A program made the position numbers and the translations under genes. Below the pieces are notes generated by a model. That model worked only from the letters and a program-made list of their open reading frames with translations. It was not told where the DNA came from and did not search any database. This document shows positions 38,959 to 47,055 of a stretch of DNA of 64,000 bases, piece after piece. The stretch spans positions 571,501 through 635,500 of the forward strand of contig NZ_CP116304.1 in NCBI RefSeq assembly GCF_028010285.1, written 5' to 3'. Position 1 is the first letter of the stretch. Each line of letters opens with the position of its first letter. Source of the stretch: Pseudomonas sp. Q1-7 (GTDB lineage Bacteria > Pseudomonadota > Gammaproteobacteria > Pseudomonadales > Pseudomonadaceae).

Positions 38959-39072
38959 TCAGCCCGCGAACGCCGCGACGACGATCAAGACGGCTACAAC
39001 CAACAGGAAGCCTATCAACACGATCGCAATGCTGCGCAGGGATTGTCGATCTTCGGAACTCAGTAGATGCAT
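38959..39072 (-). CDS. 37-residue single-helix membrane microprotein
   Basis: The minus strand from the ATG at 39072 encodes MHLLSSEDRQSLRSIAIVLI plus a continuous hydrophobic helix (GFLLVVAVLIVVAAFAG) and a stop. GGAGG lies eight nt before the ATG, a strong ribosome site. A basic/polar N-terminus followed by one transmembrane helix is typical of regulatory microproteins. It sits between the Rieske reductase (same strand, about 260 nt downstream) and the divergent LysR gene. Function unknown. Confidence 0.6.
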   Translation of the reverse strand: MHLLSSEDRQSLRSIAIVLIGFLLVVAVLIVVAAFAG

Positions 39073-39276
39073 TTTGACCTCCTCGGCCGGGGCCGTTTTT
39101 GGCTGTCACTTCCGACGTTACGCCGCCCCAATGAATTTGAATAACGATAAAAAATGGCCATAAATATCGAAGATACCGAATCTATTTGGTAAACGATGGC
39201 ACGCCGCCCGGTGGGGGCTGGGGCGAGCCAAAAGGCCGGTGTGACGGTCTGGCCCCCGACGGGAGGTATAGGTCTG

Positions 39277-40137
39277 ATGGATACGGAACTTGCCCGAACC
39301 TTTCTAACGGTCATTGCGGCAGGCAACTTTCGCAACGCCGCCGCGCGGCTGTTCGTTACGCAATCGACCGTTAGTGCCAGAATTGCCGCCCTGGAGGAGC
39401 AGCTCGGCTGCCGCCTGTTTGTGCGCAATAAGGCCGGCACTGTGCTGACCCCGGCAGGTCGCAACTTTCAACCTTACGCAACCACGCTCGTACGTACCGT
39501 CGAACGTGCCCGCCAGGACATTGGGGTAGCCTTGGGTTTTCGGGCATCGGTGACAATCGGCGGACGTTTCGGGCTGTGGGATGAACTGCTGTTTGCTTGT
39601 CTGCCGCGGATTCGAAGGGCGGTGCCTGACATTGCCATCCGCGCCGAGATGGGTTTTGAAGATGAACTCATCCAAGGTCTGATCGAGGGGCGCACCAGCC
39701 TCGCGGTGATGTACACGCCGCAAAGCCGGCCGGGCCTGATAATTGAGGCGCTGCTCGAAGAGCAACTGGTTTACGTGAGCACGAGCGACGAGATGCTCAC
39801 CCCGCCAGATGAGAGCTATGTGTATGTCGACTGGGGGCCGGAGTTCGCCAGCAGGCACAGTGCCGCGTTCCCCGACTTCCTCGGGGCGGGGTTAAGCGCC
39901 AATATCGGCTGGCTGGGGCTGACGCATATCCTGGCTTATGGCGGCTCCGGGTATTTCCCATTGCGCCTGGTCAGGCGTGAGCTGGACGCAAGGCGACTGC
40001 ATCGGCACCCGGGTGCGCCGGACTTCCGGCTGCCAGCCTATCTGGTGTATCCAGCCGATCCGCCATCGGAGGAGCTGAGCCTGGTACTGCAAGTCGTACG
40101 TGAGGTCACGGCAGAAATACTGGGTCAGCATGTGTAA
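39277..40137 (+). CDS. LysR-family transcriptional regulator
   Basis: A 286-residue regulator beginning MDTELARTFLTVIAAGNFRN, with the LysR helix-turn-helix (AAARLFVTQSTVSARIAALE) and a C-terminal effector domain (about 90-285). The ATG at 39277 follows GGGAGG and gives the canonical N-terminus; the frame reaches back to 39196 without support. It is divergent from the microprotein and the Rieske reductase, the usual layout for a LysR target. It converges on the cyclopropane synthase gene. Confidence 0.88.
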   Translation: MDTELARTFLTVIAAGNFRNAAARLFVTQSTVSARIAALEEQLGCRLFVRNKAGTVLTPAGRNFQPYATTLVRTVERARQDIGVALGFRASVTIGGRFGLWDELLFACLPRIRRAVPDIAIRAEMGFEDELIQGLIEGRTSLAVMYTPQSRPGLIIEALLEEQLVYVSTSDEMLTPPDESYVYVDWGPEFASRHSAAFPDFLGAGLSANIGWLGLTHILAYGGSGYFPLRLVRRELDARRLHRHPGAPDFRLPAYLVYPADPPSEELSLVLQVVREVTAEILGQHV

Positions 40138-40220
40138 CACGTCGATGCCAGGACGCGATCCAGATGGCATTGCGGCGGCGCAACCCATGACGGTCGCGCT
40201 GCCTATCCCGTCCCGATGGC

Positions 40221-41375
40221 TCAACTCACCCGCTGATAGCCTCCAATTACTCCTTGCTTGGCCAACACCCACTGCCAGAGTTGAATATCCCGGGCACGGA
40301 AGGCTCCGGCGCAGGACAACAGGTAGTAGCGCCACATGCGTCGGAAGCGCTCACCCAGCTCCACTGCGAAGCGCGGCCAGGCTTCTTCGAAGTGCCGGTG
40401 CCAGGCCATCAGTGTCTTGTCGTAGTCGGCGCCGAAATTGTGCAGATCCTCGACCACGAAGAGTCCGTCTACGGCGTCTCCGATCTGGCCGATGGACGGC
40501 AGGTCCCCATTGGGGAATATGTACTTGTCGATCCAGCGGTCGGGTGTGCTGTGCCGGTTGTTCTTGCCAATGGTGTGGAGCAGGAACAGGCCCTCGTCAT
40601 CCAGGCACCGCTCGACAGTTTCCATGTAGACGCGATGATTCTTGCGTCCGACGTGTTCGAACATGCCGATGCTGACGATTCGCTCGAAGCGCTCGTCGAG
40701 CTCGCGATAGTCCTGTAGGCGGAACTCCAGCGGTAATCCGGCATGACGTGTCTTCGCCCACTCGCATTGCTCCCGCGAGATGGTCACGCCCACGCACTCG
40801 ACCTCGTAATGTTTCGCCGCGTAGGCCATGAAACTGCCCCAGCCGCAGCCGATGTCCAGCACGCGCATTCCGGGCCGCAGATTAAGCTTGCGACAGACAA
40901 GGTCGAGTTTGGCCTCCTGAGCCTGGGCAAGATTCTCGGCGTCTTTCCAGTATCCGCAGGTGTAGGTCATGAGCGGATCCAGCATGGCCGCATAGAAGTC
41001 GTTGCCCAGATCGTAGTGCCGCGTGCCAACGTCCCAGGCCCGCCGCCCGGTTTGTCGGTTGAGCAGGCGTGCCTGCAGGGCATGGAAGATCAGCGCGGCG
41101 GGGCTGACCCGATCGGCTACGCCCGAGCGAAGCAGGCGGGAGAAGAATTCGTCGAGTTGATCGCAATCCCAGTCACCATCCATGTAGGCTTCGCCCAGGC
41201 CGAGGTTGCCTTCGGCTAGAGCTCGCTGCGGAACATCCGGGTTGTTCAGGCGCATATCCCAGTGCGCCTGTCCCTCTAGGCTGAGGCCGGCCTGATTGAG
41301 CAGGGTTTCAGCGAAGCGGTGCGCGCGGCTCACTCCCATTGCAGAACCGGACGGCGTGGAAAGTTCGGAAGGCAT
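40221..41375 (-). CDS. Cyclopropane-fatty-acyl-phospholipid synthase family protein
   Basis: A 384-residue SAM-dependent enzyme. The SAM site is VLDIGCGWGSFMAYAAKHYE (about 168-187); the family motifs QEAKLDLVCRKL, SIGMFEHVGRKNHR and KYIFPNGDLPS are present. It adds a methylene bridge across membrane lipid double bonds, a stationary-phase and acid/solvent stress response. It lies 36 nt after the nitronate monooxygenase gene in the same direction, so they are probably co-transcribed. Confidence 0.9.
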   Translation of the reverse strand: MPSELSTPSGSAMGVSRAHRFAETLLNQAGLSLEGQAHWDMRLNNPDVPQRALAEGNLGLGEAYMDGDWDCDQLDEFFSRLLRSGVADRVSPAALIFHALQARLLNRQTGRRAWDVGTRHYDLGNDFYAAMLDPLMTYTCGYWKDAENLAQAQEAKLDLVCRKLNLRPGMRVLDIGCGWGSFMAYAAKHYEVECVGVTISREQCEWAKTRHAGLPLEFRLQDYRELDERFERIVSIGMFEHVGRKNHRVYMETVERCLDDEGLFLLHTIGKNNRHSTPDRWIDKYIFPNGDLPSIGQIGDAVDGLFVVEDLHNFGADYDKTLMAWHRHFEEAWPRFAVELGERFRRMWRYYLLSCAGAFRARDIQLWQWVLAKQGVIGGYQRVS

Positions 41376-41411
41376 GGTAATCCCTTTGTTGTCGTCAGAA
41401 ACTCGGTGTGC

Positions 41412-42809
41412 TCAGGCGTCGTCGGTACCCTGATGCAGGCGCAGTACGAGCTGCAGCTCTTGGCGCAACCAGGGTTGACGGATGTGCGGCAGGCGTTCGG
41501 TCAGTTGGCGTGCAACCCAGCGTTGGCCGCGAGCGATAAAGCGCAGGCGTTCGGCGAGATCATCGATGGCCATGGCCTTTTGGTAGAAGTCTCCCACCCC
41601 GTTGCCTGGCTCTGCGCCCAAGCCCTGCAGGCAAATGCGCAAGCGCCGGCAGCTTTCCGCCTCGTCACGGTGCAATTCGTTCAAGCGCTGCAGCAGGGTT
41701 GGATCAAGGGTCTGGCGAGCGCTATCGAGCATCAGGCGAGCGCCGGCCCGCTCGGCCCGTAGCAGTTCTTGCAGCCATTCGATCAGACCGGGGGCGGTAG
41801 TGGTCGAGGGGCGCGTCTCACGCTGCAGGCGTTGCAGGCACTCCTGGGCCTCGTCGACCAGCTGTGCGACACGTTCTCCTGCGGTACAGATGTCGTTGAT
41901 CTGTCCGCAGGATTGCCCAGCATAGATCGGCATGTCGCCCAGCGCGCCGTGCGCATCGCGCAGGGGCGAGTCAGTGGAGAACAGGTAAATCGGCCCGCCA
42001 TCCTGCTCGCCAATCACGGGGGTGCTGCGCGAGGCCTGCAACTCGGCGTATTCGCCGCGTGTTACCGCGTTGGGTAATACGCGTGCCGGAGCTGCCATCG
42101 GCCAGTTGCGGAAGAACGCGACGCTCAGCACGGGGTCGTCGGCGTGCGCCGTGACCACCTGTGCCTTGTGAAAGTCGTGGGCATAGGACTCGTGGGTTGC
42201 GAGGAACGCCGAGCCACAGGCGACGCCCTGGGCTCCCAAGGCCAGGGCCGCCACGAGCGCCTGGCCACTGGCGATACCTCCGCAAGCCACCACCGGAACC
42301 GCGGATAGCGCGACCAGCTCCGGGACCAGCGTCAGTGTCGAGACCTCGCCCCAGACATGTCCGCCCGCTTCGATGCCCTGGGCAACCAGTACATCGGCTC
42401 CAGCCTCCAGGGCTTCCTCCGCATGGCTGCGCCGACCGACCTGCTGCAGGACAAGCACCCCGGCATCCTTCAGGCGCCGGATGAGATCTTGTTGCACATC
42501 CCAGAACAGCGCTATTGCCGGTACCTGCAGTTGCAGGCAGACGCGCACCTGTTCGGTGAGCAATTCGGTTGGAGTGGCAGCGGGAATCAGATTGACCGCG
42601 AAAGGTCGCTCACTCAAGGCGCGGTAAGCCCGCACCTCGTGCCGAATCAGCGCCACCGGTTCACGCACCATTCCCAGGCAACCGAAGCCGCCAGCGTTGC
42701 TCACCGCGGCAGCCAGTTCATGGCGGGCGACACCGCCCATTCCGGCGGAGATGATCGGGACACTGCAACCCAGCAGGTCGACCAGTGGAGTGTGCAGGGC
42801 AGCATGCAT
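41412..42809 (-). CDS. Nitronate monooxygenase with C-terminal helical extension
   Basis: A 465-residue protein. Residues 1-310 are the FMN-binding NPD fold (PIISAGMGGVARHELAAAVS, EAGGHVWGEVSTLTLVPELV, ACGGIASGQALVAALALGAQ), which oxidises nitronates such as propionate-3-nitronate. The last 150 residues are an added all-helical domain (RAERAGARLMLDSARQTLDP; CRRLRICLQGLG) resembling ferritin-like or DUF-type four-helix domains. The fusion is longer than the usual 320-360 residues. GAGGAG precedes the start. It is divergent from the ccoN-like gene. Confidence 0.8.
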   Translation of the reverse strand: MHAALHTPLVDLLGCSVPIISAGMGGVARHELAAAVSNAGGFGCLGMVREPVALIRHEVRAYRALSERPFAVNLIPAATPTELLTEQVRVCLQLQVPAIALFWDVQQDLIRRLKDAGVLVLQQVGRRSHAEEALEAGADVLVAQGIEAGGHVWGEVSTLTLVPELVALSAVPVVACGGIASGQALVAALALGAQGVACGSAFLATHESYAHDFHKAQVVTAHADDPVLSVAFFRNWPMAAPARVLPNAVTRGEYAELQASRSTPVIGEQDGGPIYLFSTDSPLRDAHGALGDMPIYAGQSCGQINDICTAGERVAQLVDEAQECLQRLQRETRPSTTTAPGLIEWLQELLRAERAGARLMLDSARQTLDPTLLQRLNELHRDEAESCRRLRICLQGLGAEPGNGVGDFYQKAMAIDDLAERLRFIARGQRWVARQLTERLPHIRQPWLRQELQLVLRLHQGTDDA

Positions 42810-43214
42810 GGCGTTCTCCTCGGCGCCGCGATGCGATGTGCACGACAGCGACAGGGGAAATACTAGGCATGCCCGCCAATTGAAATTAAATGAATTTTAA
42901 TGGCCGAATGGCTCATTATTTTTTATCTAAAAGCCACTCTCAGCCAACTGATCGGAGCGATCAAGGCTCGAAAACTCTGGTGGTGATATCAGGGCATCAG
43001 CCATGCGGTCAGAGTGTTCGACCATTTTGTATAAAAATAAATGCACTGATGCTTCATTATTATTAGTTTGTTGCATTCATTCCGGCTCTGCAGACTGTTA
43101 CGGCTCCCTTCGATGCCGTCGTGATTCTCACTCCTCACGGTGCTCGTTCCTGTCGCCACCTTTCACGGCGACGGGAGGGGGCTGTTCGCAAACCAGGAGT
43201 ACGACGGAACCAAG
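42810..43214. other. Divergent intergenic region of the nitronate monooxygenase and ccoN-like genes
   Basis: These 405 nt are AT-rich compared with the flanks and must carry both promoters. I looked for an Anr/FNR box: CTGATCGGAGCGATCAAG near 42950 looks similar but its half-site spacing is wrong. No gene seen. Confidence 0.5.
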
Positions 43215-44651
43215 ATGGCCAGTGCGATTCCCCCTGCAACTTCCGACCTCTACAACTACGAGATCGTTCGCCGCTTTACGCTCACCACCCTGTTCTGGGG
43301 CATTTTCGGTATGGGCATGGGTGTATTCATCGCAGCCCAACTGGTCTGGCCCGAACTGAACTTTGGCGTTCCCTGGCTCAGTTTCGGGCGTATCCGCCCC
43401 GTGCATACCAACCTGGTGATCTTCGCCTTCGGCGGCGGTGCGCTGTTCGCCACCTCCTTCTACGTGGTGCAACGGACTTGCCGGGTCAGGGTAATCTCGG
43501 ACGGGTTGGCGAACTTCGTGTTTTGGGGGTGGCAGGCGAGTGTGGTGGCTATGATCGTCAGCTATCCGCTGGGCATCACCACCTCGAAAGAGTACGCCGA
43601 GATGGAGTGGCCAATCGCCCTCTGGGTGACCCTGGTCTGGTTGGTCTACTCCTACCTGTTCTTCGGCACCATCGCCCGGCGCAAGGTCAAGCACATCTAC
43701 GTCGGCAACTGGTTCTACGGGGCCTTCATCATCGTCACCGGGATGGTTCACGTGATCAATCACGTCTCGGTCCCGGTCAGCTTGCTCAAGTCCTACTCGG
43801 CATATTCCGGCGCCACCGACGCCATGATCCAGTGGTGGTACGGCCACAGTGTGGTGGGATTCATCCTCTCCGTGGGCTTTCTCGGGATGATGTATTACTA
43901 CGTGCCCAAGCAGGCGGAGAAGCCCATTTACTCCTACCGCCTGTCCATCGTGCATTTCTGGGCCATCATCAGCCTCTACATCTGGGCCGGTCCGCACCAT
44001 CTGCACTACACCGCCCTGCCGGACTGGGCCCAGTCGCTCGGCATGGCCATGTCGGTCATCCTCCTGGCTCCGAGCTGGGGCGGCATGATCAACGGCATGA
44101 TGACCCTGTCCGGCGCCTGGCATAAGCTGCGCTCTGACCCCATCCTGCGCTTTCTGGTGGTGTCCCTGGCCTTCTACGGCATGTCCACCTTCGAAGGTCC
44201 GATGATGGCCATCAAGACGGTCAACTCGCTGTCGCACTACACCGACTGGACCATCGGTCATGTTCATGCCGGCGCGCTAGGTTGGGTGGCGATGATCTCC
44301 ATCGGAGCCCTGTACCACATGATTCCCAAGCTCTATGGGCGCAGTCAGATGCACAGCGTCGGGCTGATCAATGCGCACTTTTGGATGGCCACCATCGGCA
44401 CGGTGCTCTATATCGCTGCCATGTGGGTCAACGGCATTACCCAGGGACTGATGTGGCGTGCGGTGAACGAGGACGGCACGCTGACCTACTCCTTCGTTGA
44501 GGCGCTGGAGGCCAGTCATCCGGGCTATCTGGTACGCCTACTTGGCGGCGCGACCTTTGCTTTCGGCATGCTGTTGATGGCCTGGAATGCCTGGTTGACC
44601 ATCCGTGCCGGTGAGCGTGTCAACGAGCTTCACGTCGCTGCCGAGGCCTGA
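43215..44651 (+). CDS. ccoN4: Orphan cbb3-type cytochrome c oxidase subunit I (CcoN4-like)
   Basis: A 478-residue haem-copper oxidase subunit with about twelve membrane helices. The haem/CuB histidines are present: [37 protein letters not shown] and [18 protein letters not shown]. There is no ccoO or ccoP next to it, so it would have to use the partners of a complete cbb3 operon elsewhere, as the orphan CcoN4 of P. aeruginosa does. That CcoN4 also has a small protein gene after it, as here. The start at 43215 is best by alignment pattern; the ribosome site (AGGAG) is unusually far upstream. Confidence 0.85.
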   Translation: MASAIPPATSDLYNYEIVRRFTLTTLFWGIFGMGMGVFIAAQLVWPELNFGVPWLSFGRIRPVHTNLVIFAFGGGALFATSFYVVQRTCRVRVISDGLANFVFWGWQASVVAMIVSYPLGITTSKEYAEMEWPIALWVTLVWLVYSYLFFGTIARRKVKHIYVGNWFYGAFIIVTGMVHVINHVSVPVSLLKSYSAYSGATDAMIQWWYGHSVVGFILSVGFLGMMYYYVPKQAEKPIYSYRLSIVHFWAIISLYIWAGPHHLHYTALPDWAQSLGMAMSVILLAPSWGGMINGMMTLSGAWHKLRSDPILRFLVVSLAFYGMSTFEGPMMAIKTVNSLSHYTDWTIGHVHAGALGWVAMISIGALYHMIPKLYGRSQMHSVGLINAHFWMATIGTVLYIAAMWVNGITQGLMWRAVNEDGTLTYSFVEALEASHPGYLVRLLGGATFAFGMLLMAWNAWLTIRAGERVNELHVAAEA

Positions 44652-44661
44652 GGAGTTGCCG

Positions 44662-44892
44662 ATGTCCATCTTCCCTATTCTGGCTGCTCTCGCCAGCCTC
44701 GTTTGTATCCTCGGTTGCTGGTGGTGCTGCAGGCAACCGCGGAACCTGGAGCAGGCGGCGCTGCTGCCGTTCGCCGACGACCCGGAGGCCGCCGCCCGGA
44801 TGACGGCGGCTACCGGCCGGCGCTGCGAGAGTGTGATTAGGCCGATACCCGAAGCACTCGAAGAGTCGCCGCTGGACCGCTTCGAGGCCTGA
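44662..44892 (+). CDS. Small CcoQ-like membrane protein
   Basis: A 76-residue protein: one N-terminal helix (MSIFPILAALASLVCILGCW) then a cysteine pair and a soluble tail (LLPFADDPEAAARM), resembling the small CcoQ-type partner found after orphan ccoN4. GAGGAG precedes the ATG at 44662, ten nt after the ccoN stop. It probably stabilises or tunes the hybrid oxidase. Confidence 0.72.
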   Translation: MSIFPILAALASLVCILGCWWCCRQPRNLEQAALLPFADDPEAAARMTAATGRRCESVIRPIPEALEESPLDRFEA

Positions 44893-44990
44893 GTGCTCCT
44901 CATCCAGGGATGGATGCTCCCGCGTGCCGTTAGCGGCACCTTGCTGGGCTCTTCAGACAATGTCGAGCCCGCTTTTTTTGCCGGATCCTT

Positions 44991-45554
44991 ATGACGCTTC
45001 TAATTCACCTGCCACGACGGATCGTCGCGCTTCTTCCGGAAGCCCCACATACCCGGCCGCGCGAATGGTTACGTGCCGCGCTTGGCGCCTCTCTGGGTTT
45101 CCTGTTCAGTACCTGGCTGTGCGTCCAGTTTTTCGGGCCGCAAACGGCGCTCCATTTCGCCGGCCCTCTGGCTGCTTCTGCCATCCTCCTGTTTGCCGTA
45201 TCGTCCGGCGCCCTGGCGCAGCCCTGGTCGATACTCGGCAGCTATCTGTGCGCATCACTCGTGGCGCTCCCGGTCAGTCAGCTGCTTGGCCACAACCTGA
45301 GCGGGGCGGGACTGGCCCTCGGCCTGAGCCTGTTGCTGATGTACCCGCTACGCTGCCTTCATCCGCCTGGCGGGGCCCTCGCTTTCTGTATGGTGTTCGC
45401 CGCCCCGCAACCGGGAGATCCGGCCTGGTTGTCTGTACTGCCGGCACTGGCGGGAAGCACTGGCCTGCTGGGCTGCGCGCTGCTGTACAACAATCTGACG
45501 CGGGTTCGTTATCCTCGCCAGCGCACCGTTTCGGCGGTTCCGGAACCCTACTAA
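44991..45554 (+). CDS. HPP-family membrane protein
   Basis: A 187-residue protein with about four to five membrane helices and the eponymous HPP tripeptide in LRCLHPPGGALAF. HPP proteins are integral membrane proteins, some implicated in nitrite transport; no substrate is assured here. It follows the small CcoQ-like gene by about 100 nt in the same direction. The ribosome site is weak. Confidence 0.8.
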   Translation: MTLLIHLPRRIVALLPEAPHTRPREWLRAALGASLGFLFSTWLCVQFFGPQTALHFAGPLAASAILLFAVSSGALAQPWSILGSYLCASLVALPVSQLLGHNLSGAGLALGLSLLLMYPLRCLHPPGGALAFCMVFAAPQPGDPAWLSVLPALAGSTGLLGCALLYNNLTRVRYPRQRTVSAVPEPY

Positions 45555-45917
45555 CTATTAGCTGAGATTTATCTGTTATAAATTAACCACTTACCTAATT
45601 TAACTTTTTTCCGTTTTTTTGTGCGGAGCGGATGAGTGGCAGTCAACCTGGCCAGTTGCGATCCGGCCACGAGAAGCTGTCGCTTGAAGTGCTGGATAAC
45701 GACCCCAAGAGCCGGGCTTTTGCGCTAGTGATTTTGAAGATGCTAACGATGGCCACCCTGGCCAGGGTCGTGTACGTAGCTGAGTTGAGGATCTCGAATT
45801 TCCGAGAACCGGAGGGTCTTAGAGGGGCTGGCCATACAGTCAGCTGGCTGTGCCGAGCTTGCGGCCGGCTCGACCCCATGAAATTCTCCCCACATCCCTC
45901 TGCGGTGGAGGTCGCTC
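45555..45917. other. Intergenic region, possible remnant of an ATPase gene start
   Basis: The first 70 nt are strongly AT-rich with T runs (45606-45620). One frame contains RVVYVAELRISNFREPEGL at about 45760-45815, which resembles the start of OLD/SMC-type ATPases, but it ends within 40 residues and no Walker motif follows. This may be a truncated defence gene. No intact gene seen. Confidence 0.3.
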
Positions 45918-46088
45918 ATGCAACCTAAGGATCGTCACGCTCTACCCTTGGCAATCGAGCTGTATGAAGCTGAAGCCCGCCGTTTGGCCGGACAAGTTTC
46001 CGCCAATCAGCGTCGTTTCCTTAAGGTCGGTTTGGAGAAGGGCAAGGAGTGTGAACCCACTGGGCGGTTGGCTGGCCCATACGCCTAA
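45918..46088 (+). CDS. Small hypothetical protein (56 residues)
   Basis: An open frame MQPKDRHALPLAIELYEAEA continuing RRLAGQVSANQRRFLKVGLE and ending RLAGPYA. GGAGG lies about six nt before the ATG, which supports translation. It is charged and helix-prone, with no recognised family. It could also be the start of a decayed gene; it converges on the XRE regulator gene. Confidence 0.4.
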   Translation: MQPKDRHALPLAIELYEAEARRLAGQVSANQRRFLKVGLEKGKECEPTGRLAGPYA

Positions 46089-46138
46089 ACGTCTACTCAA
46101 AAGGGCTTCTTGAGCACCGCTCTCGATCAGATGCTGGG

Positions 46139-46360
46139 CTACAGCTCTGACATTTGAGGCAGAAGGCAGGACGGTTCGCAGGCGAGCTGGCTTGCGATCA
46201 GATACAGTTTCTCGACGGTGATGCTGACTTCACCACGCTCGATCCGGCCCATGTAGCTGCGGTCGATACTGCAGGCCAGCGCTAGAGCTTCTTGCGAAAT
46301 CCGGCAGGCCTTCCTCTGCGTTCGGATGCGTTTCCCTAACGCCTTCGCCAAGTTATCCAT
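46139..46360 (-). CDS. XRE-family helix-turn-helix regulator (controller-like)
   Basis: A 73-residue protein, essentially one HTH_3 domain: LGKRIRTQRKACRISQEALA and GRIERGEVSITVEKLYLIAS. Size and sequence resemble controller proteins of restriction-modification systems. The ATG at 46360 fits the domain start. It is divergent from the winged-helix/helicase operon, and a 14-bp palindrome lies in the 104-nt gap between them, so it most likely controls both itself and the operon. Confidence 0.82.
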   Translation of the reverse strand: MDNLAKALGKRIRTQRKACRISQEALALACSIDRSYMGRIERGEVSITVEKLYLIASQLACEPSCLLPQMSEL

Positions 46361-46399
46361 GACCGTCTCAATTTCACTTGAGGCGGCACTATCGTGCGT

Positions 46400-46448
46400 T
46401 TGCGGACGCACAGACCACGGATTATAATCCGCATTTCTTCCGCGTTAA
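46400..46448. promoter_or_regulatory. Bidirectional promoter with shared 14-bp palindromic operator
   Basis: CGGATTATAATCCG (46418-46431) is a perfect palindrome. It contains TATAAT on both strands (plus 46423-46428; minus 46421-46426). On the plus strand TTGCGG (46400-46405) lies exactly 17 nt upstream of the -10; on the minus strand TTAACG (46443-46448) lies 16 nt upstream. The palindrome thus covers both -10 boxes between the XRE gene and the helicase operon, ideal for simultaneous repression by the XRE dimer. Confidence 0.75.
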
Positions 46449-46464
46449 CTCTTCTGGTGCCGCA

Positions 46465-47055
46465 ATGAAATCGGCCTCGTTTATCTTCGACAGGCGACTG
46501 TATGAGCTGCTTCAGGAGGAAGGGCGCGTACGGTTCACGACTCGTGAACTGCGTGATGCCTATGCCAAGCGCCTGGAAGGCATGACTTTCCGTATCGGCG
46601 ATGTGCGTCGCTACGTGTATGACCAGATTCGCCGAATGCTGCGCACGGGGTGGGTTGTACTCGATGACGAGCGACGTTCGCGGGGACAGGTCTACCGCCT
46701 GCAACCCACACCGGCTCATCTGCAACTGGAGCTGATCGATAACGGGTTCGAGAACAGTTTCCAAACTGCATCCGAGCCAAAGCAGCAGTCTTCAGTTCTG
46801 GATGATGCGACCGTGCCGCTCGAACCGTCATCCGATGCGGAGCAGCACTTGGAAGCGCTCCATAACGAAGTCCGGTTGGACTTCCTGTCGTCGATGGGCG
46901 AGGCGGAGCGATACAAGCTGCTCCTGGATGATATGCCGCATCTGCGTGACAAGGTCGAAGCCGAGTATCTGGAGGCTAGAGACCGCAGTTCACGCCTGCT
47001 GGGACATCTCCGCGCTATCGAGAAGACCCTCAAGACGCTTGCCGCTGCACGATGA
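46465..47055 (+). CDS. Unknown winged-helix/coiled-coil partner of the SF2 helicase
   Basis: A 196-residue protein I do not recognise. The first 95 residues look like a winged helix (FIFDRRLYELLQEEGRVRFT, RRMLRTGWVVLDDERRSRGQ). An acidic linker follows (about 100-130), then a C-terminal helical segment with coiled-coil character (LHNEVRLDFLSSMGEAERYK to the end). Its stop overlaps the helicase start by four nt (ATGA), so the two are made together and probably form a complex. The ATG at 46465 lies 30-40 nt after the predicted transcription start and has only a weak ribosome site. Confidence 0.7.
   Translation: MKSASFIFDRRLYELLQEEGRVRFTTRELRDAYAKRLEGMTFRIGDVRRYVYDQIRRMLRTGWVVLDDERRSRGQVYRLQPTPAHLQLELIDNGFENSFQTASEPKQQSSVLDDATVPLEPSSDAEQHLEALHNEVRLDFLSSMGEAERYKLLLDDMPHLRDKVEAEYLEARDRSSRLLGHLRAIEKTLKTLAAAR

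Noticed and set aside
42940-42975. Possible Anr/FNR box before the ccoN-like gene
   Set aside because: The half sites CTGAT and ATCAA are seven nt apart instead of the four needed by the consensus.
43128-44267. Minus-strand frame of 379 codons opposite ccoN
   Set aside because: Shadow of the oxidase gene, whose haem and copper ligands are all present on the plus strand.
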